A program made the translations under genes and the position numbers. The notes under the pieces are model-generated. The model ran no database searches and was not told where the DNA came from. It was given only the letters and a program-made list of their open reading frames with translations. Of a DNA stretch of 64,000 nucleotides, positions 45,166 to 54,395 are shown one piece after another. This DNA is from Aquimarina macrocephali JAMB N27. Its GTDB lineage: Bacteria; Bacteroidota; Bacteroidia; Flavobacteriales; Flavobacteriaceae. The number at the start of each line of letters is the position of its first letter. The first letter of the stretch is position 1. The stretch covers positions 310,001 through 374,000 of the forward strand of contig NZ_JACA01000005.1 of NCBI RefSeq assembly GCF_000520995.1, given 5' to 3'.

Positions 45166-46089
45166 TTAGTTTACGGTTATTTCTATTCTTCTGTTTTTTG
45201 CTCTGTTTTCCTCACTATCATTTGGAACGATAGGACTTGATTCTCCTTTGGATAAGGCTATGATTTTATCTTTGACAATACCTTGTGAAATAAGATACTC
45301 CCGTACATTATTTGCTCTTTGTTGTCCAAACCAGAGATTTGCGTCTTCCTCACCAACATCATCTGTATGTCCAGTGATTACAACAGACTTGTCAGGATAT
45401 TTATTGATGTAATTTTTGAGTTCTAGTGCATAATTAGATAAAGTAGCATCTGGTTGAAATGTTTTTTGAGCAAAATTAGAATGCAATGTCCTGGCCGCTA
45501 TACTTTTTTCTACTTCAGCCAATCTAGCTTCATTTAGAGTCATAAAATTCAATAGTATTCCACCTGTATAGTTACCATCATCAGAATAAGTGTAATTATT
45601 CAACTGTGTTTTGGTAACGATACGATCTGCATTAATTCCGGTCTTAACCAAAATATCTTTAATAAAGTTAGCTCTAGAGATACCCAATTGTGTACTATCT
45701 CTATTTTCAGAAGAATTCTCGTAACCATAAACGATGAGTTCCTGATCTTGATATTGACCTAAATAATCAGCTACTTGTTGACTAAATCCTTTTAGAGGAT
45801 CAGGAATAAATACATCTCCGTTAGTATTGTTAATTTTTAGATTTTCGATATATCTAAATACATCTTGTCCATGTGGACCTTTTGCAAATAATCCAACAGT
45901 TCTATTTGCTGCTGTAATGCTATCTTCATATGCTTTTTTAGCTAATGCTTCTAATTCCGGATCAGGTTTTTGTTCTACCACAGGTATACTTTTATTAGTG
46001 CTTTTTGTACACCAATCACAGGAGTAATACCACCATATTGCCAGCCAGGCAAAAAGTAGAAAAATAAGAAAAGAGGAAAGATTTTTCAT
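45166..46089 (-). CDS. OmpA-family protein, inner-membrane anchored
   Basis: 307 residues. One N-terminal membrane segment (about 5-22), then two OmpA-like modules. The first (about 85-190) is divergent (QQVADYLGQYQDQELIVYGY). The second (about 210-307) is complete: VVITGHTDDVGEEDANLWFG, QQRANNVREYL and ENRAKNRRIEI, the peptidoglycan-binding residues. It is thought to tether the envelope. It is followed by the helix-hairpin-helix membrane gene. Confidence 0.92.
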   Translation of the reverse strand: MKNLSSFLIFLLFAWLAIWWYYSCDWCTKSTNKSIPVVEQKPDPELEALAKKAYEDSITAANRTVGLFAKGPHGQDVFRYIENLKINNTNGDVFIPDPLKGFSQQVADYLGQYQDQELIVYGYENSSENRDSTQLGISRANFIKDILVKTGINADRIVTKTQLNNYTYSDDGNYTGGILLNFMTLNEARLAEVEKSIAARTLHSNFAQKTFQPDATLSNYALELKNYINKYPDKSVVITGHTDDVGEEDANLWFGQQRANNVREYLISQGIVKDKIIALSKGESSPIVPNDSEENRAKNRRIEITVN

Positions 46090-46217
46090 GTGTTGTTGAT
46101 TAGTATTGGTTTCTTAAAGTTATAAAAATGTTTATAATCAACCTATTGAAGGCTTTAAATTCTATGGATTTAATCATAGAAAAAAGATGAATCGCAAAAA
46201 AATAAGTTGAAATGCGT

Positions 46218-46246
46218 TTGAGTAAAAATAATTTTTTATAAATTCG
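46218..46246 (+). promoter_or_regulatory. his operon promoter
   Basis: TTG at 46218-46220, an 18-bp spacer, then TAAATTCG at 46239-46246, one base off TAnnTTTG. The predicted transcript start is near 46250, about 15-18 bases before the leader peptide ATG at 46268. Confidence 0.65.
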
Positions 46247-46267
46247 CAGGGTATTTAGAAAAAAACA

Positions 46268-46324
46268 ATGAATAATATATTTATACATCATCATCATTCT
46301 TACATTTTCGCTCAGGCGTGGTAG
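46268..46324 (+). CDS. hisL: his operon leader peptide (four consecutive His codons)
   Basis: 18-residue open frame MNNIFIHHHHSYIFAQAW with ATG at 46268 and TAG at 46322. The four CAT codons lie at 46286-46297. It is preceded by a promoter and followed by alternative RNA structures and a terminator before hisG, the arrangement of a histidine attenuator. The peptide itself has no other predicted role. It resembles the E. coli HisL leader in design, not in sequence. Confidence 0.85.
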   Translation: MNNIFIHHHHSYIFAQAW

Positions 46325-46384
46325 GTATGATATGTGTATAACACAATAATATGAAAACCCGTTTGAGTAATTCAAACGGGTTTT
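46311..46384 (+). promoter_or_regulatory. his attenuator: antiterminator and terminator
   Basis: Terminator: arms 46354-46366 (AAAACCCGTTTGA) and 46372-46384 (TCAAACGGGTTTT), a 13-bp stem with a 5-base loop and T-rich end. Antiterminator: CTCAGGCGTGG at 46311-46321 can pair with CCCGTTTGAG at 46358-46367 with one bulged T and two G-T pairs. Protector: the CAT run can pair with ATGATATG at 46327-46334 with one bulge. Stalling at the His codons would leave 46311-46321 free to form the antiterminator; a ribosome at the stop codon would cover it. Confidence 0.8.
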
Positions 46385-46438
46385 TTGTTTCTACAAAACT
46401 CGTTTTTGAATTACTCAAGCACAACAACAACAATAAAA

Positions 46439-47296
46439 ATGTCAAAAATTAAAATTGCAATTCAAAAAAGTGGGCGTCTTAATGAAGATTCAGTAAAAAT
46501 ACTGAAAGACTGTGGTATCTCTATTGATAATGGTAAAGATCAACTAAAAGCTCAAACTCGTAATTTTCCTATGGAAGTTATGTTTTTACGAAATGGAGAC
46601 ATACCTCAATACCTAAGGGATGGTATTGTTGATATTGCTATTATAGGAGAGAATGTACTTATAGAAAAAGGAAAAGATATTTCGATTACAGAACGACTCA
46701 ATTTTTCTAAATGTAAAGTTTCTCTGGCGGTTCCAAAAGATTTTGAATACAGTTCGATTAAAGATCTTGATGGAAAAAGAATTGCTACATCGTATCCAAA
46801 TACAGTTAGTGAATATTTGGATAAACAAGGGATTTCGGCAGAATTACACCAAATATCGGGATCTGTAGAGATCGCACCGAATATTGGTTTGGCAGATGCA
46901 ATTTGCGATATTGTATCCAGCGGTAGTACATTATTTAAAAATAACCTGAAAGAAGTAGAGGTAATGCTCACTTCTGAAGCTGTGCTAGCAGTGTCCCCAA
47001 AAATATCAAACGATAATAAAAGACTTCTTGAGAAATTACAATTTAGAATCAAAGCAGTTTTAAAAGCCAGAAATTCTAAATATGTCTTACTTAATGCTCC
47101 CAACCACAAAATAAAAGACATTGTTAAGATACTACCTGGTATGCGAAGTCCTACAGTATTACCGTTGGCAGAAAAAGGATGGAGTTCTATTCATACTGTT
47201 GTAGAGAAAAATAAGTTTTGGGATATTCTTGATGAGCTAAAAGCAGAAGGAGCAGAAGGAATTTTGGTTTGCCCAATTGAAAAAATGGTTTTATAA
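46439..47296 (+). CDS. hisG: ATP phosphoribosyltransferase, long form
   Basis: 285 residues. First step of histidine synthesis, from ATP and PRPP. The catalytic part has KIAIQKSGRLNEDSVKILKD, the central GLADAICDIVSSGSTL and the PRPP site. The C-terminal 75 residues (LPGMRSPTVLPLAEKGWSS) are the regulatory HisG_C domain that binds histidine, so no HisZ is needed. The ATG at 46439 is preferred; an in-frame start further up would lie in the terminator. First structural gene after the attenuator. Confidence 0.97.
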   Translation: MSKIKIAIQKSGRLNEDSVKILKDCGISIDNGKDQLKAQTRNFPMEVMFLRNGDIPQYLRDGIVDIAIIGENVLIEKGKDISITERLNFSKCKVSLAVPKDFEYSSIKDLDGKRIATSYPNTVSEYLDKQGISAELHQISGSVEIAPNIGLADAICDIVSSGSTLFKNNLKEVEVMLTSEAVLAVSPKISNDNKRLLEKLQFRIKAVLKARNSKYVLLNAPNHKIKDIVKILPGMRSPTVLPLAEKGWSSIHTVVEKNKFWDILDELKAEGAEGILVCPIEKMVL

Positions 47297-47337
47297 ATAA
47301 CTTAATGTGTTTCTGTAAAGACAGAAATTAAGAAGAG

Positions 47338-48621
47338 ATGCAAAAAATATACAATCCAAATAAAAACAATTGGCCCGAAATATTGAAAAGACCAACGCAA
47401 ACTGTGGCTGATATTGAAGAAAAAGTAATTACTGTTTTTAAAGAAGTCAAAGCAGAGGGTGATCAGGCAATACAACGATATACTAAGAAATTTGATAATG
47501 TAGATCTAGATACTATCCTTGTGGATGCTGAGGAGATAAAAGAAGCAAAAAGACAAGTAAATCAGGGTTTAAAAGATGCAATACGATTAGCTAAATCTAA
47601 TATTGAAAAGTTTCATGCAGCACAGAAAACTGATAAAGTTTCTATAGAAACAACAAGTGGAGTTAAATGCTGGCAAGAGAAAAGACCAATCCAAAAAGTA
47701 GGACTATATATTCCAGGAGGAACAGCTCCTTTGTTTTCTACGATTTTAATGCTAACTGTTCCCGCTAATCTTGCGGGATGCAAAGAAATAGTATTATGCT
47801 CTCCTCCAAATAAGGAAGGGAAAATACATCCAGCTATTTTGTATGCAGCCGATCTTTGCGGAGTAACAAAAATATGTAAAGTAGGAGGGATTCAAGCTAT
47901 TGCGGGAATGACTTTTGGTACAGAAACTATTCCATCTGTATATAAAATATTCGGCCCGGGTAATCAATTTGTAACGGTAGCAAAACAACTGGCAACGAAG
48001 TTTGGTGTCGCTATAGATATGCCGGCCGGACCAAGTGAATTGCTAGTGGTGGCAGATAATACTGCTAATGCATCCTTTGTTGCTTCTGATTTGTTAAGCC
48101 AGGCAGAACACGGCAAAGACAGCCAGGTAATTTTGGTGTCTACTTCCAAAGAAATAATGGATAAAGTAGAAGAAGAGGTTATCAAACAATTAGCAATTTT
48201 ACCTAGAAAAGAAATTGCAGAAGGAGCAATATCCAATTCTAAATTAATTTATGTCGAAGATGATCAGGAAGCTATAGAATTAATCAATGAGTATGGCCCA
48301 GAACATTTTATAGTATGTGTGAAAAATGAAGAATTTTATATTGATAATATAACTAATGCAGGTTCTGTGTTTATTGGTAATTATACACCAGAAAGCGCAG
48401 GTGATTATGCTTCGGGAACCAATCATACATTACCTACCAACGGGTATGCAAAACAATATAGCGGTGTAAATCTGGACAGCTTTATGAAATCAATGACATT
48501 TCAGAAAATATCAAAACAAGGTATCCAGAATATAGGCAAAGCAATTGAACTTATGGCCGAAGCAGAAGGCTTGCAAGCACATAAAAATGCAGTAACATTA
48601 CGACTAGAGAGTTTAAAATAG
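47338..48621 (+). CDS. hisD: Histidinol dehydrogenase
   Basis: 427 residues. Last two oxidations of histidinol to histidine, NAD and zinc dependent. Signatures: VGLYIPGGTAPLFSTILML, IDMPAGPSELLVVADNTANA, the zinc/catalytic region SQAEHGKDSQVILVS, EYGPEHF, and GDYASGTNHTLPTNGYAK. Length is typical. It lies 41 bp after hisG in the operon. Confidence 0.97.
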   Translation: MQKIYNPNKNNWPEILKRPTQTVADIEEKVITVFKEVKAEGDQAIQRYTKKFDNVDLDTILVDAEEIKEAKRQVNQGLKDAIRLAKSNIEKFHAAQKTDKVSIETTSGVKCWQEKRPIQKVGLYIPGGTAPLFSTILMLTVPANLAGCKEIVLCSPPNKEGKIHPAILYAADLCGVTKICKVGGIQAIAGMTFGTETIPSVYKIFGPGNQFVTVAKQLATKFGVAIDMPAGPSELLVVADNTANASFVASDLLSQAEHGKDSQVILVSTSKEIMDKVEEEVIKQLAILPRKEIAEGAISNSKLIYVEDDQEAIELINEYGPEHFIVCVKNEEFYIDNITNAGSVFIGNYTPESAGDYASGTNHTLPTNGYAKQYSGVNLDSFMKSMTFQKISKQGIQNIGKAIELMAEAEGLQAHKNAVTLRLESLK

Positions 48622-48683
48622 TTGGCCGTGACAAGTAGTCAGGAATCATAAATGATGCTTTAACCAACAGCAATAAACTAAAA

Positions 48684-49742
48684 ATGAAGAAAACACAATT
48701 TAATATAAAGCAATTAGTTCGCAAGAATATACTACATCTAAAACCGTATAGTTCGGCAAGAGATGAGTTTACAGATTTTGATCAGGATATGGTTTTTTTG
48801 GATGCCAATGAAAACCCATATGAGAACGGAGTTAATCGATACCCTGATCCACAACAGAAAAGTTTAAAAAAGATAATAGCAAGCCAAAGAAAAGTTTCAG
48901 AAACAAATATACTTCTAGGTAATGGTAGTGATGAAGTATTAGATCTAATATTTAGAGCATTTTGCGAACCTGGTATCGACAATATTATTACAATGCCCCC
49001 TACATATGGGATGTATAAAGTATTGGCAAATATCAATAATGTAGAAGAACAGCAAGTATGGTTAGAAGAAAATTTTCAACCTGATGTTGAAGCGATACTC
49101 GCAGCTGAGAATAGTGATTCTAAATTACTTTTTATTTGTTCTCCTAATAATCCTTCGGGAAATTTAATTGAACAAAAACGAATAGAGGAACTTCTTGATC
49201 GTTTTAGTGGATTGGTAATTATTGATGAAGCCTATATCGATTTTACCGATAGAAAAAGTTGGGTGGAAGGGATACTCAGATACCCAAACCTTATAGTGAC
49301 ACAGACTTTATCCAAAGCCTACGGCTTGGCAGGTATACGATTAGGGATTTGCTATGCATCTGAAGAAATAATAGATGTTTTAAACAAAATAAAGCCTCCT
49401 TATAATGTGAACGAACTAACACAACAGCGAGCACTGCAAAGGATTATTGAAGAAGATCAAATTAAAGATGAAGTATCTGCTATAATAAAAGGGCGCATTC
49501 AATTAGAAGAAGCTTTGTCCACCATAGATTTTGTAGAGAAGATATTTAGAAGTGATGCCAATTTTATTTTGGTAAGAGTAGATGATGCCAATAAACGATA
49601 CGATCAGTTAATTAAGAATGGTATTGTGGTTCGTAATAGAAGTACACAACCTTTATGCGAAAATACGCTTCGGTTTACAGTAGGTGCTAAAGAAGAAAAT
49701 GAAAAACTAATACAGGTACTTATGACAATTTCGAAATCGTGA
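48684..49742 (+). CDS. hisC: Histidinol-phosphate aminotransferase
   Basis: 352 residues, class I/II aminotransferase. It converts imidazole-acetol phosphate to histidinol phosphate. The N-terminus has DANENPYENGVNRYPDPQQK, and the PLP lysine is K211 in TQTLSKAYGLAGIRLG. IIDEAYIDF holds the PLP-N1 aspartate. It lies between hisD and hisB. Confidence 0.96.
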   Translation: MKKTQFNIKQLVRKNILHLKPYSSARDEFTDFDQDMVFLDANENPYENGVNRYPDPQQKSLKKIIASQRKVSETNILLGNGSDEVLDLIFRAFCEPGIDNIITMPPTYGMYKVLANINNVEEQQVWLEENFQPDVEAILAAENSDSKLLFICSPNNPSGNLIEQKRIEELLDRFSGLVIIDEAYIDFTDRKSWVEGILRYPNLIVTQTLSKAYGLAGIRLGICYASEEIIDVLNKIKPPYNVNELTQQRALQRIIEEDQIKDEVSAIIKGRIQLEEALSTIDFVEKIFRSDANFILVRVDDANKRYDQLIKNGIVVRNRSTQPLCENTLRFTVGAKEENEKLIQVLMTISKS

Positions 49743-49843
49743 ACTCATTTCAGAAATTTTTAAATAAAAGTAAAACTAAAGTAGTCAAATAACATATTAG
49801 TAATTAAATAAAAATACTCTAAACTTAGAGACACTATTACATT

Positions 49844-50980
49844 ATGAAAAAGAAAGTATTATTTATAGATCGTGATGGTACGATTATTAAAGAAACTGCA
49901 GACGAGCAGATAGATGCGTTCGAGAAAATGATATTCTACCCAAAAGCATTTACGTACTTAGGTAAAATTGCTCAGGAATTAAACTATGAATTGGTAATGA
50001 TTACCAATCAAGATGGTTTGGGTACCGATGTCTTTCCTGAAGATACATTTTGGCCTGTGCATAATTTTATTATGAAATCTTTTGAAAATGAAGGAGTTGT
50101 GTTTGATAACGTATTTCTTGATAGAACCTTTCCTCATGAAAATGCTGATACCAGAAAACCGGGAACAGGCTTATTAACCGAATATTTTTCTGATGAATAT
50201 GATCTGATAAACTCTTTTGTAATTGGAGATCGTCTAACTGATATGGAATTGGCTAAAAATCTGGGAGCAAAAGGGATTTTTATTAATGATAATACTAACC
50301 TGGGAACAGGAGAGATTACAATCAAAAGGGAGGAATTAGATAATCATATTGCTCTGGAGAGCAATGACTGGCAAAAAATATATGAATTTCTTAAACTAAA
50401 AGATCGAGTTGCCGAAATTTCCCGAAAAACCAATGAAACTGATATTTACATCAAATTAAATCTTGATGGTACCGGTAAAAGTGATATTAGTACAGGATTA
50501 GATTTTTTTGATCATATGTTGGACCAAATTGCTCGCCATGGTCAAATGGATTTAGATATAAAAGTTAAAGGAGACTTAGAAGTTGATGAACACCATACTA
50601 TCGAAGATACTGCGATAGCATTAGGAGAAGTATTTAGTAGAGCTCTGGATAACAAATTGGGAATCGAGCGTTATGGCTTTTGTTTACCAATGGATGATTG
50701 CTTGGCACAAGTTGCTATTGATTTTGGAGGGCGTAATTGGCTGGTATGGGAAGCAGAATTTAATCGTGAAATGATTGGTAAAATGCCTACAGAAATGTTT
50801 TTCCACTTTTTTAAATCGTTTACAGACGGAGCTAAAGCAAATCTAAATGTAAAAGCAGAAGGTATCAATGAGCATCATAAGATTGAAGCTATTTTTAAAG
50901 CTTTTGCCAAAGCTATTAAAGTTGCAGTAAAACGCGATCCTGATAAAATGGTCTTACCCAGTACTAAAGGAGTATTATAG
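49844..50980 (+). CDS. hisB: Bifunctional histidinol-phosphatase / imidazoleglycerol-phosphate dehydratase
   Basis: 378 residues in two domains. Residues 1 to about 165 are a HAD phosphatase with the DxD motif in [13 protein letters not shown] and the segment [13 protein letters not shown]. Residues from about 190 are IGPD, with [14 protein letters not shown] and the metal histidines in [14 protein letters not shown] and [15 protein letters not shown]. The fused form occurs in Enterobacteria and in many Bacteroidetes. It fills both the dehydratase and phosphatase steps. Confidence 0.97.
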   Translation: MKKKVLFIDRDGTIIKETADEQIDAFEKMIFYPKAFTYLGKIAQELNYELVMITNQDGLGTDVFPEDTFWPVHNFIMKSFENEGVVFDNVFLDRTFPHENADTRKPGTGLLTEYFSDEYDLINSFVIGDRLTDMELAKNLGAKGIFINDNTNLGTGEITIKREELDNHIALESNDWQKIYEFLKLKDRVAEISRKTNETDIYIKLNLDGTGKSDISTGLDFFDHMLDQIARHGQMDLDIKVKGDLEVDEHHTIEDTAIALGEVFSRALDNKLGIERYGFCLPMDDCLAQVAIDFGGRNWLVWEAEFNREMIGKMPTEMFFHFFKSFTDGAKANLNVKAEGINEHHKIEAIFKAFAKAIKVAVKRDPDKMVLPSTKGVL

Positions 50981-51053
50981 TTAATTGCGAATTAAGATTG
51001 AAGAATTATCAATTTGAAATTGTACATCTGAAATCATAAATCTAAAATATAAA

Positions 51054-51635
51054 GTGAAAATTGTAATTATCAATTACGGAGCAGGGAATATCCAATCTAT
51101 AAAGTTTGCAATACAACGATTAGGGTATGAAGCGATATTAAGTAATGATCCCGAAGAGATCAAAGCAGCAGATAAAATTATCTTTCCTGGAGTAGGCGAA
51201 GCTAGTAGTGCAATGCAAAAACTTAAAGATTCTGGATTAGATGGCTTGATTCCAGAACTAGAACAACCGGTCTTAGGAATTTGTCTGGGGATGCAATTAA
51301 TGTGTAATTATACCGAAGAAGGAGATACCAGGGGATTACAGATTTTTGATGTTGATGTTGTACGATTCGACAATGGAGTAAAAGTACCTCAGATAGGCTG
51401 GAACCAGATAGAATCTCTCGATTCACCTTTGTTTGAAGGGATCTTAGAAAAAGAATACATCTATTTAGTACACAGTTATTATGCGCCAGTTACAGAAGAT
51501 ACAGTCGCACAAACTCATTATGGGGTAACGTATAGTACAGCTCTGCAGAAAGATAATATTTATGGAACTCAGTTTCACCCAGAGAAAAGTAGTGTTGTAG
51601 GAGAGAAGATATTAGAGAATTTTCTGAAGCTGTAA
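51054..51635 (+). CDS. hisH: Imidazole glycerol phosphate synthase, glutaminase subunit
   Basis: 193-residue class I glutamine amidotransferase. The nucleophile Cys lies in LGICLGMQLMCNYTEEGD, with the triad His and Glu in GTQFHPEKSS. The start is GTG at 51054 (KIVIINYGAGNIQSI). It forms a heterodimer with HisF. It is the last gene before the inserted four-helix-bundle gene. Confidence 0.97.
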   Translation: MKIVIINYGAGNIQSIKFAIQRLGYEAILSNDPEEIKAADKIIFPGVGEASSAMQKLKDSGLDGLIPELEQPVLGICLGMQLMCNYTEEGDTRGLQIFDVDVVRFDNGVKVPQIGWNQIESLDSPLFEGILEKEYIYLVHSYYAPVTEDTVAQTHYGVTYSTALQKDNIYGTQFHPEKSSVVGEKILENFLKL

Positions 51636-51657
51636 AAATAAAGTATTAAGTTATAGT

Positions 51658-52014
51658 ATGAATCAATTTGGGAATTTAAATGTTTGGAAGAAGTCAATGG
51701 ATTTAGTTTGCGAGGTATATAAACTAATGAAGCTTCTTCCTGATAATGAAAGATATGGTTTAATATCACAAATAAAAAGGTGTTCAGTTTCGATACCATC
51801 AAATATAGCAGAAGGTGCTGGAATAAATTCATCAAAAGAATTTATTCATTTTTTGAGTATAGCTAATGGATCAACTTGTGAGTTAGAAACACAATTGCTT
51901 TTAATTGTTAAACTGGATTTTATAAATAAGGGTCAAATAGATGTATTACTCAATTCCTGTAGAGAGATTAGAAATATGAATTATTCTCTTCAACGAAGCG
52001 TTAAACAATCTTAG
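51658..52014 (+). CDS. Four-helix bundle protein (S23/IVS-like) inside the his operon
   Basis: 118 residues matching the four-helix bundle family first found in 23S rRNA intervening sequences: NLNVWKKSMDLVCEVYKLMK, RYGLISQIKRCSVSIPSNIA, EGAGINSSKEFIHFLSIANG, STCELETQLLLIVKLDFI. Pentameric helical bundles of this family have no settled role. It lies 22 bp after hisH and 33 bp before hisA, in the same direction, so it would be transcribed with the operon. It is absent from standard his operons and appears to be an insertion. Confidence 0.9.
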   Translation: MNQFGNLNVWKKSMDLVCEVYKLMKLLPDNERYGLISQIKRCSVSIPSNIAEGAGINSSKEFIHFLSIANGSTCELETQLLLIVKLDFINKGQIDVLLNSCREIRNMNYSLQRSVKQS

Positions 52015-52047
52015 GACATAATACTTACTACTTAAGACAATAAAATT

Positions 52048-52776
52048 ATGAGAATAATACCAGCAATAGATATTATCGACGGAAAATGCGTTCGTCTTTC
52101 TAAGGGAGATTATAACACAAAAAAAATATATAATGAAAACCCTTTAGAAGTAGCTAAGGAATTTGAAGCTCATGGGATCGAATACCTACATTTAGTAGAC
52201 CTTGATGGAGCAAAATCTAAACATATAGTCAATCATAAAGTTTTAGAACAAATCGCTTCAAAAACAAGCTTAAAAATTGATTTTGGAGGCGGTCTTAAGA
52301 CTGATGATGACCTTAGAATTGCTTTTGAAAGTGGAGCAAATCAAATTACAGGAGGAAGTATTGCTGTAAAAAATCCCGACATTTTTACATCGTGGTTACA
52401 AAAATTCGGTACAGATAAGATTATTCTAGGAGCAGATGCAAATAATGAAAAGATAGCAGTGAGCGGATGGCAGGAAGAAAGTGATAAAGAGTTGATCCCA
52501 TTTGTCCAGGAGTATCAAAAAGAAGGAATAACCTATGTGATTTGCACTGATATTAGTAAAGACGGAATGTTGCAAGGGCCGTCATTTGAGCTGTATCGTA
52601 GGATTCTATCTCAAACAGATAACCTTAAACTAATAGCGTCAGGAGGAATATCTACTTTTGATGAATTGCCAAAACTGGCAGAACTCGGTTGTGAAGGAAC
52701 TATCATAGGAAAAGCGATTTATGAAAACAGAATTAGTCTGAAACAATTAGAAGAATATATCCTGTCAAAAGCATAA
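52048..52776 (+). CDS. hisA: ProFAR isomerase
   Basis: 242-residue (beta-alpha)8 barrel that isomerises the ProFAR aminoaldose. The first half has [20 protein letters not shown] and [11 protein letters not shown]; the second half has [20 protein letters not shown] and [15 protein letters not shown], with the two catalytic aspartates. It follows the four-helix-bundle gene and precedes a 25-codon frame. Confidence 0.97.
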   Translation: MRIIPAIDIIDGKCVRLSKGDYNTKKIYNENPLEVAKEFEAHGIEYLHLVDLDGAKSKHIVNHKVLEQIASKTSLKIDFGGGLKTDDDLRIAFESGANQITGGSIAVKNPDIFTSWLQKFGTDKIILGADANNEKIAVSGWQEESDKELIPFVQEYQKEGITYVICTDISKDGMLQGPSFELYRRILSQTDNLKLIASGGISTFDELPKLAELGCEGTIIGKAIYENRISLKQLEEYILSKA

Positions 52777-52780
52777 AAAA

Positions 52781-52858
52781 ATGAATGAAGAAATGGCTAA
52801 AGAGTATACTGAAAAGCAACTTTTTGAAAAATTTAAGTCTATAGTAAATAAAGAATAG
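52781..52858 (+). CDS. Short 25-residue frame between hisA and hisF
   Basis: ATG at 52781, 4 bp after the hisA stop, and TAG at 52856-52858. The predicted peptide is charged and helical (starts MNEEMAKEYTEKQLFEKF). It could be a small protein or the tail of a lost gene. No family is recognised, and its length makes chance occurrence plausible. Confidence 0.35.
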   Translation: MNEEMAKEYTEKQLFEKFKSIVNKE

Positions 52859-52897
52859 TAGCGTACAGAACTCATGTTTGAGTAAAAAAGAATGATC

Positions 52898-53653
52898 ATG
52901 TTAACAAAGAGAATAATACCATGTTTAGATATCAAAAACGGACGCACCGTAAAAGGAGTTAATTTTGTGGATCTACGAGATGCGGGTGATCCTGTAGAAC
53001 TTGCTGATGCATATTCAAAAGCAGGTGCAGATGAATTAGTGTTTTTAGATATCTCTGCAACAGAAGAACGTCGTAAAACATTAGCAGAATTAGTGCTTAA
53101 GGTAGCAGAAAAAGTAAATATTCCTTTTACCGTAGGAGGAGGAATCTCATCTGTCGAAGATGTGGATGTTTTATTGCAAAATGGAGCAGATAAAGTATCT
53201 ATAAATTCATCTGCAGTAAAGAACCCACAATTGATTAACGATCTGGCGGGAAAATTCGGATCACAATGTATTACTGTTGCTATAGATGCAAAACAAATCG
53301 ATGGTAAGTGGATAGTACACTTAGTAGGTGGTAAAGTGCCTACAGAATTGGATTTGTTTGATTGGGCAAAAGAAGTAGAAAAACGAGGAGCTGGAGAGAT
53401 ATTATTTACATCTATGGATAATGATGGTACCAAAGATGGGTTTGCAAATGAAGCATTGTCTATACTGTCAAAGGAGTTAAATATCCCCATAATTGCTTCT
53501 GGTGGAGCAGGAAACGTTCAACATTTTGTGGACACATTTATAGAGGGTAGAGCAGATGCAGCATTAGCAGCAAGTGTTTTTCATTTTAAGGAAATAGAAA
53601 TCAAAAATTTAAAAAAGAAATTACAGGATAATAATATCCCTGTACGGTTATAA
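52898..53653 (+). CDS. hisF: Imidazole glycerol phosphate synthase, cyclase subunit
   Basis: 251-residue barrel that, with HisH, forms imidazole glycerol phosphate and AICAR. Signatures: [53 protein letters not shown] and [15 protein letters not shown]. The ATG at 52898 is preferred over one at 52892 because family members start [11 protein letters not shown]. It lies between hisA and hisIE. Confidence 0.97.
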   Translation: MLTKRIIPCLDIKNGRTVKGVNFVDLRDAGDPVELADAYSKAGADELVFLDISATEERRKTLAELVLKVAEKVNIPFTVGGGISSVEDVDVLLQNGADKVSINSSAVKNPQLINDLAGKFGSQCITVAIDAKQIDGKWIVHLVGGKVPTELDLFDWAKEVEKRGAGEILFTSMDNDGTKDGFANEALSILSKELNIPIIASGGAGNVQHFVDTFIEGRADAALAASVFHFKEIEIKNLKKKLQDNNIPVRL

Positions 53654-53732
53654 AAAAAGAATCTTCGATAGATGAAAACTAACGATATTAAAATTTTAAT
53701 ACTGTGTTAAACTCATCGAAGTGTTTTAGATT

Positions 53733-54329
53733 ATGGAAATAAACTTCAATAAAAATAGCGACGGACTTATTCCGGCTATCATTCAGGATGCAATGACTAA
53801 GAATGTATTAATGCTTGGATATATGAATCAAGAGGCATACAATACAACTGTAGAAACAAAAAAAGCCACTTTTTTTAGTCGCACCAAAAATAGATTATGG
53901 ACAAAAGGAGAAGAAAGTGGTAACATTTTGAATGTAGTAGACATAAAGAATGATTGCGATAAAGATACCCTTTTGATTACAGTGAATCCTGTAGGTCCAA
54001 CTTGTCATAAAGGATCAGATACCTGTTGGAACGAAGATAATAAACAATCCTATGGTTTTTTGTCTGATCTTGAAGATGTAATTAGAACTCGAAAAGAAAA
54101 TCAAGAGGATGAGAAATCATATGTAGCATCGTTATTTAGGAAAGGAATTAATAAAGTAGCACAAAAAGTAGGAGAAGAAGCTGTTGAAGTAGTTATAGAA
54201 GCAAAGGATGATAATGAAGAATTGTTTTTAAACGAAAGTGCAGATCTGTTATTTCACTATTTGATACTGCTACAGGCAAAAGGGTATGAGTTAAAAGATA
54301 TTGTAGGAGTTTTAAAATCAAGATCTTAG
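53733..54329 (+). CDS. hisIE: Bifunctional PRA-CH / PRA-PP
   Basis: 198 residues carrying two steps. The N-terminal cyclohydrolase has FFSRTKNRLWTKGEESGN, NDCDKDTLLITVNP and the cysteine motif GPTCHKGSDTCW. The C-terminal pyrophosphohydrolase (from about 110) has SYVASLFRKGINKVAQKVGE, EAVEVVIEAKD and LLFHYLILLQAKG. It completes the ten-step pathway. No clear terminator was seen after it. Confidence 0.97.
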   Translation: MEINFNKNSDGLIPAIIQDAMTKNVLMLGYMNQEAYNTTVETKKATFFSRTKNRLWTKGEESGNILNVVDIKNDCDKDTLLITVNPVGPTCHKGSDTCWNEDNKQSYGFLSDLEDVIRTRKENQEDEKSYVASLFRKGINKVAQKVGEEAVEVVIEAKDDNEELFLNESADLLFHYLILLQAKGYELKDIVGVLKSRS

Positions 54330-54395
54330 TTTTTTTATCTTAATTAAAGTGGAAACTATTTGAATGTTGCGGTTTTAGAGTATAAAATTTATGTA

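Noticed and set aside
46100..46375. Minus-strand open frame of 91 codons between the OmpA gene and hisG
   Set aside because: It lies antisense over the his promoter, leader peptide and terminator; its protein has no family features and the plus-strand elements explain the sequence better.
46385..46438. Upstream start for hisG
   Set aside because: It would begin in the terminator T-run, and the added residues are low-complexity (a Ser/Thr run) unlike HisG.
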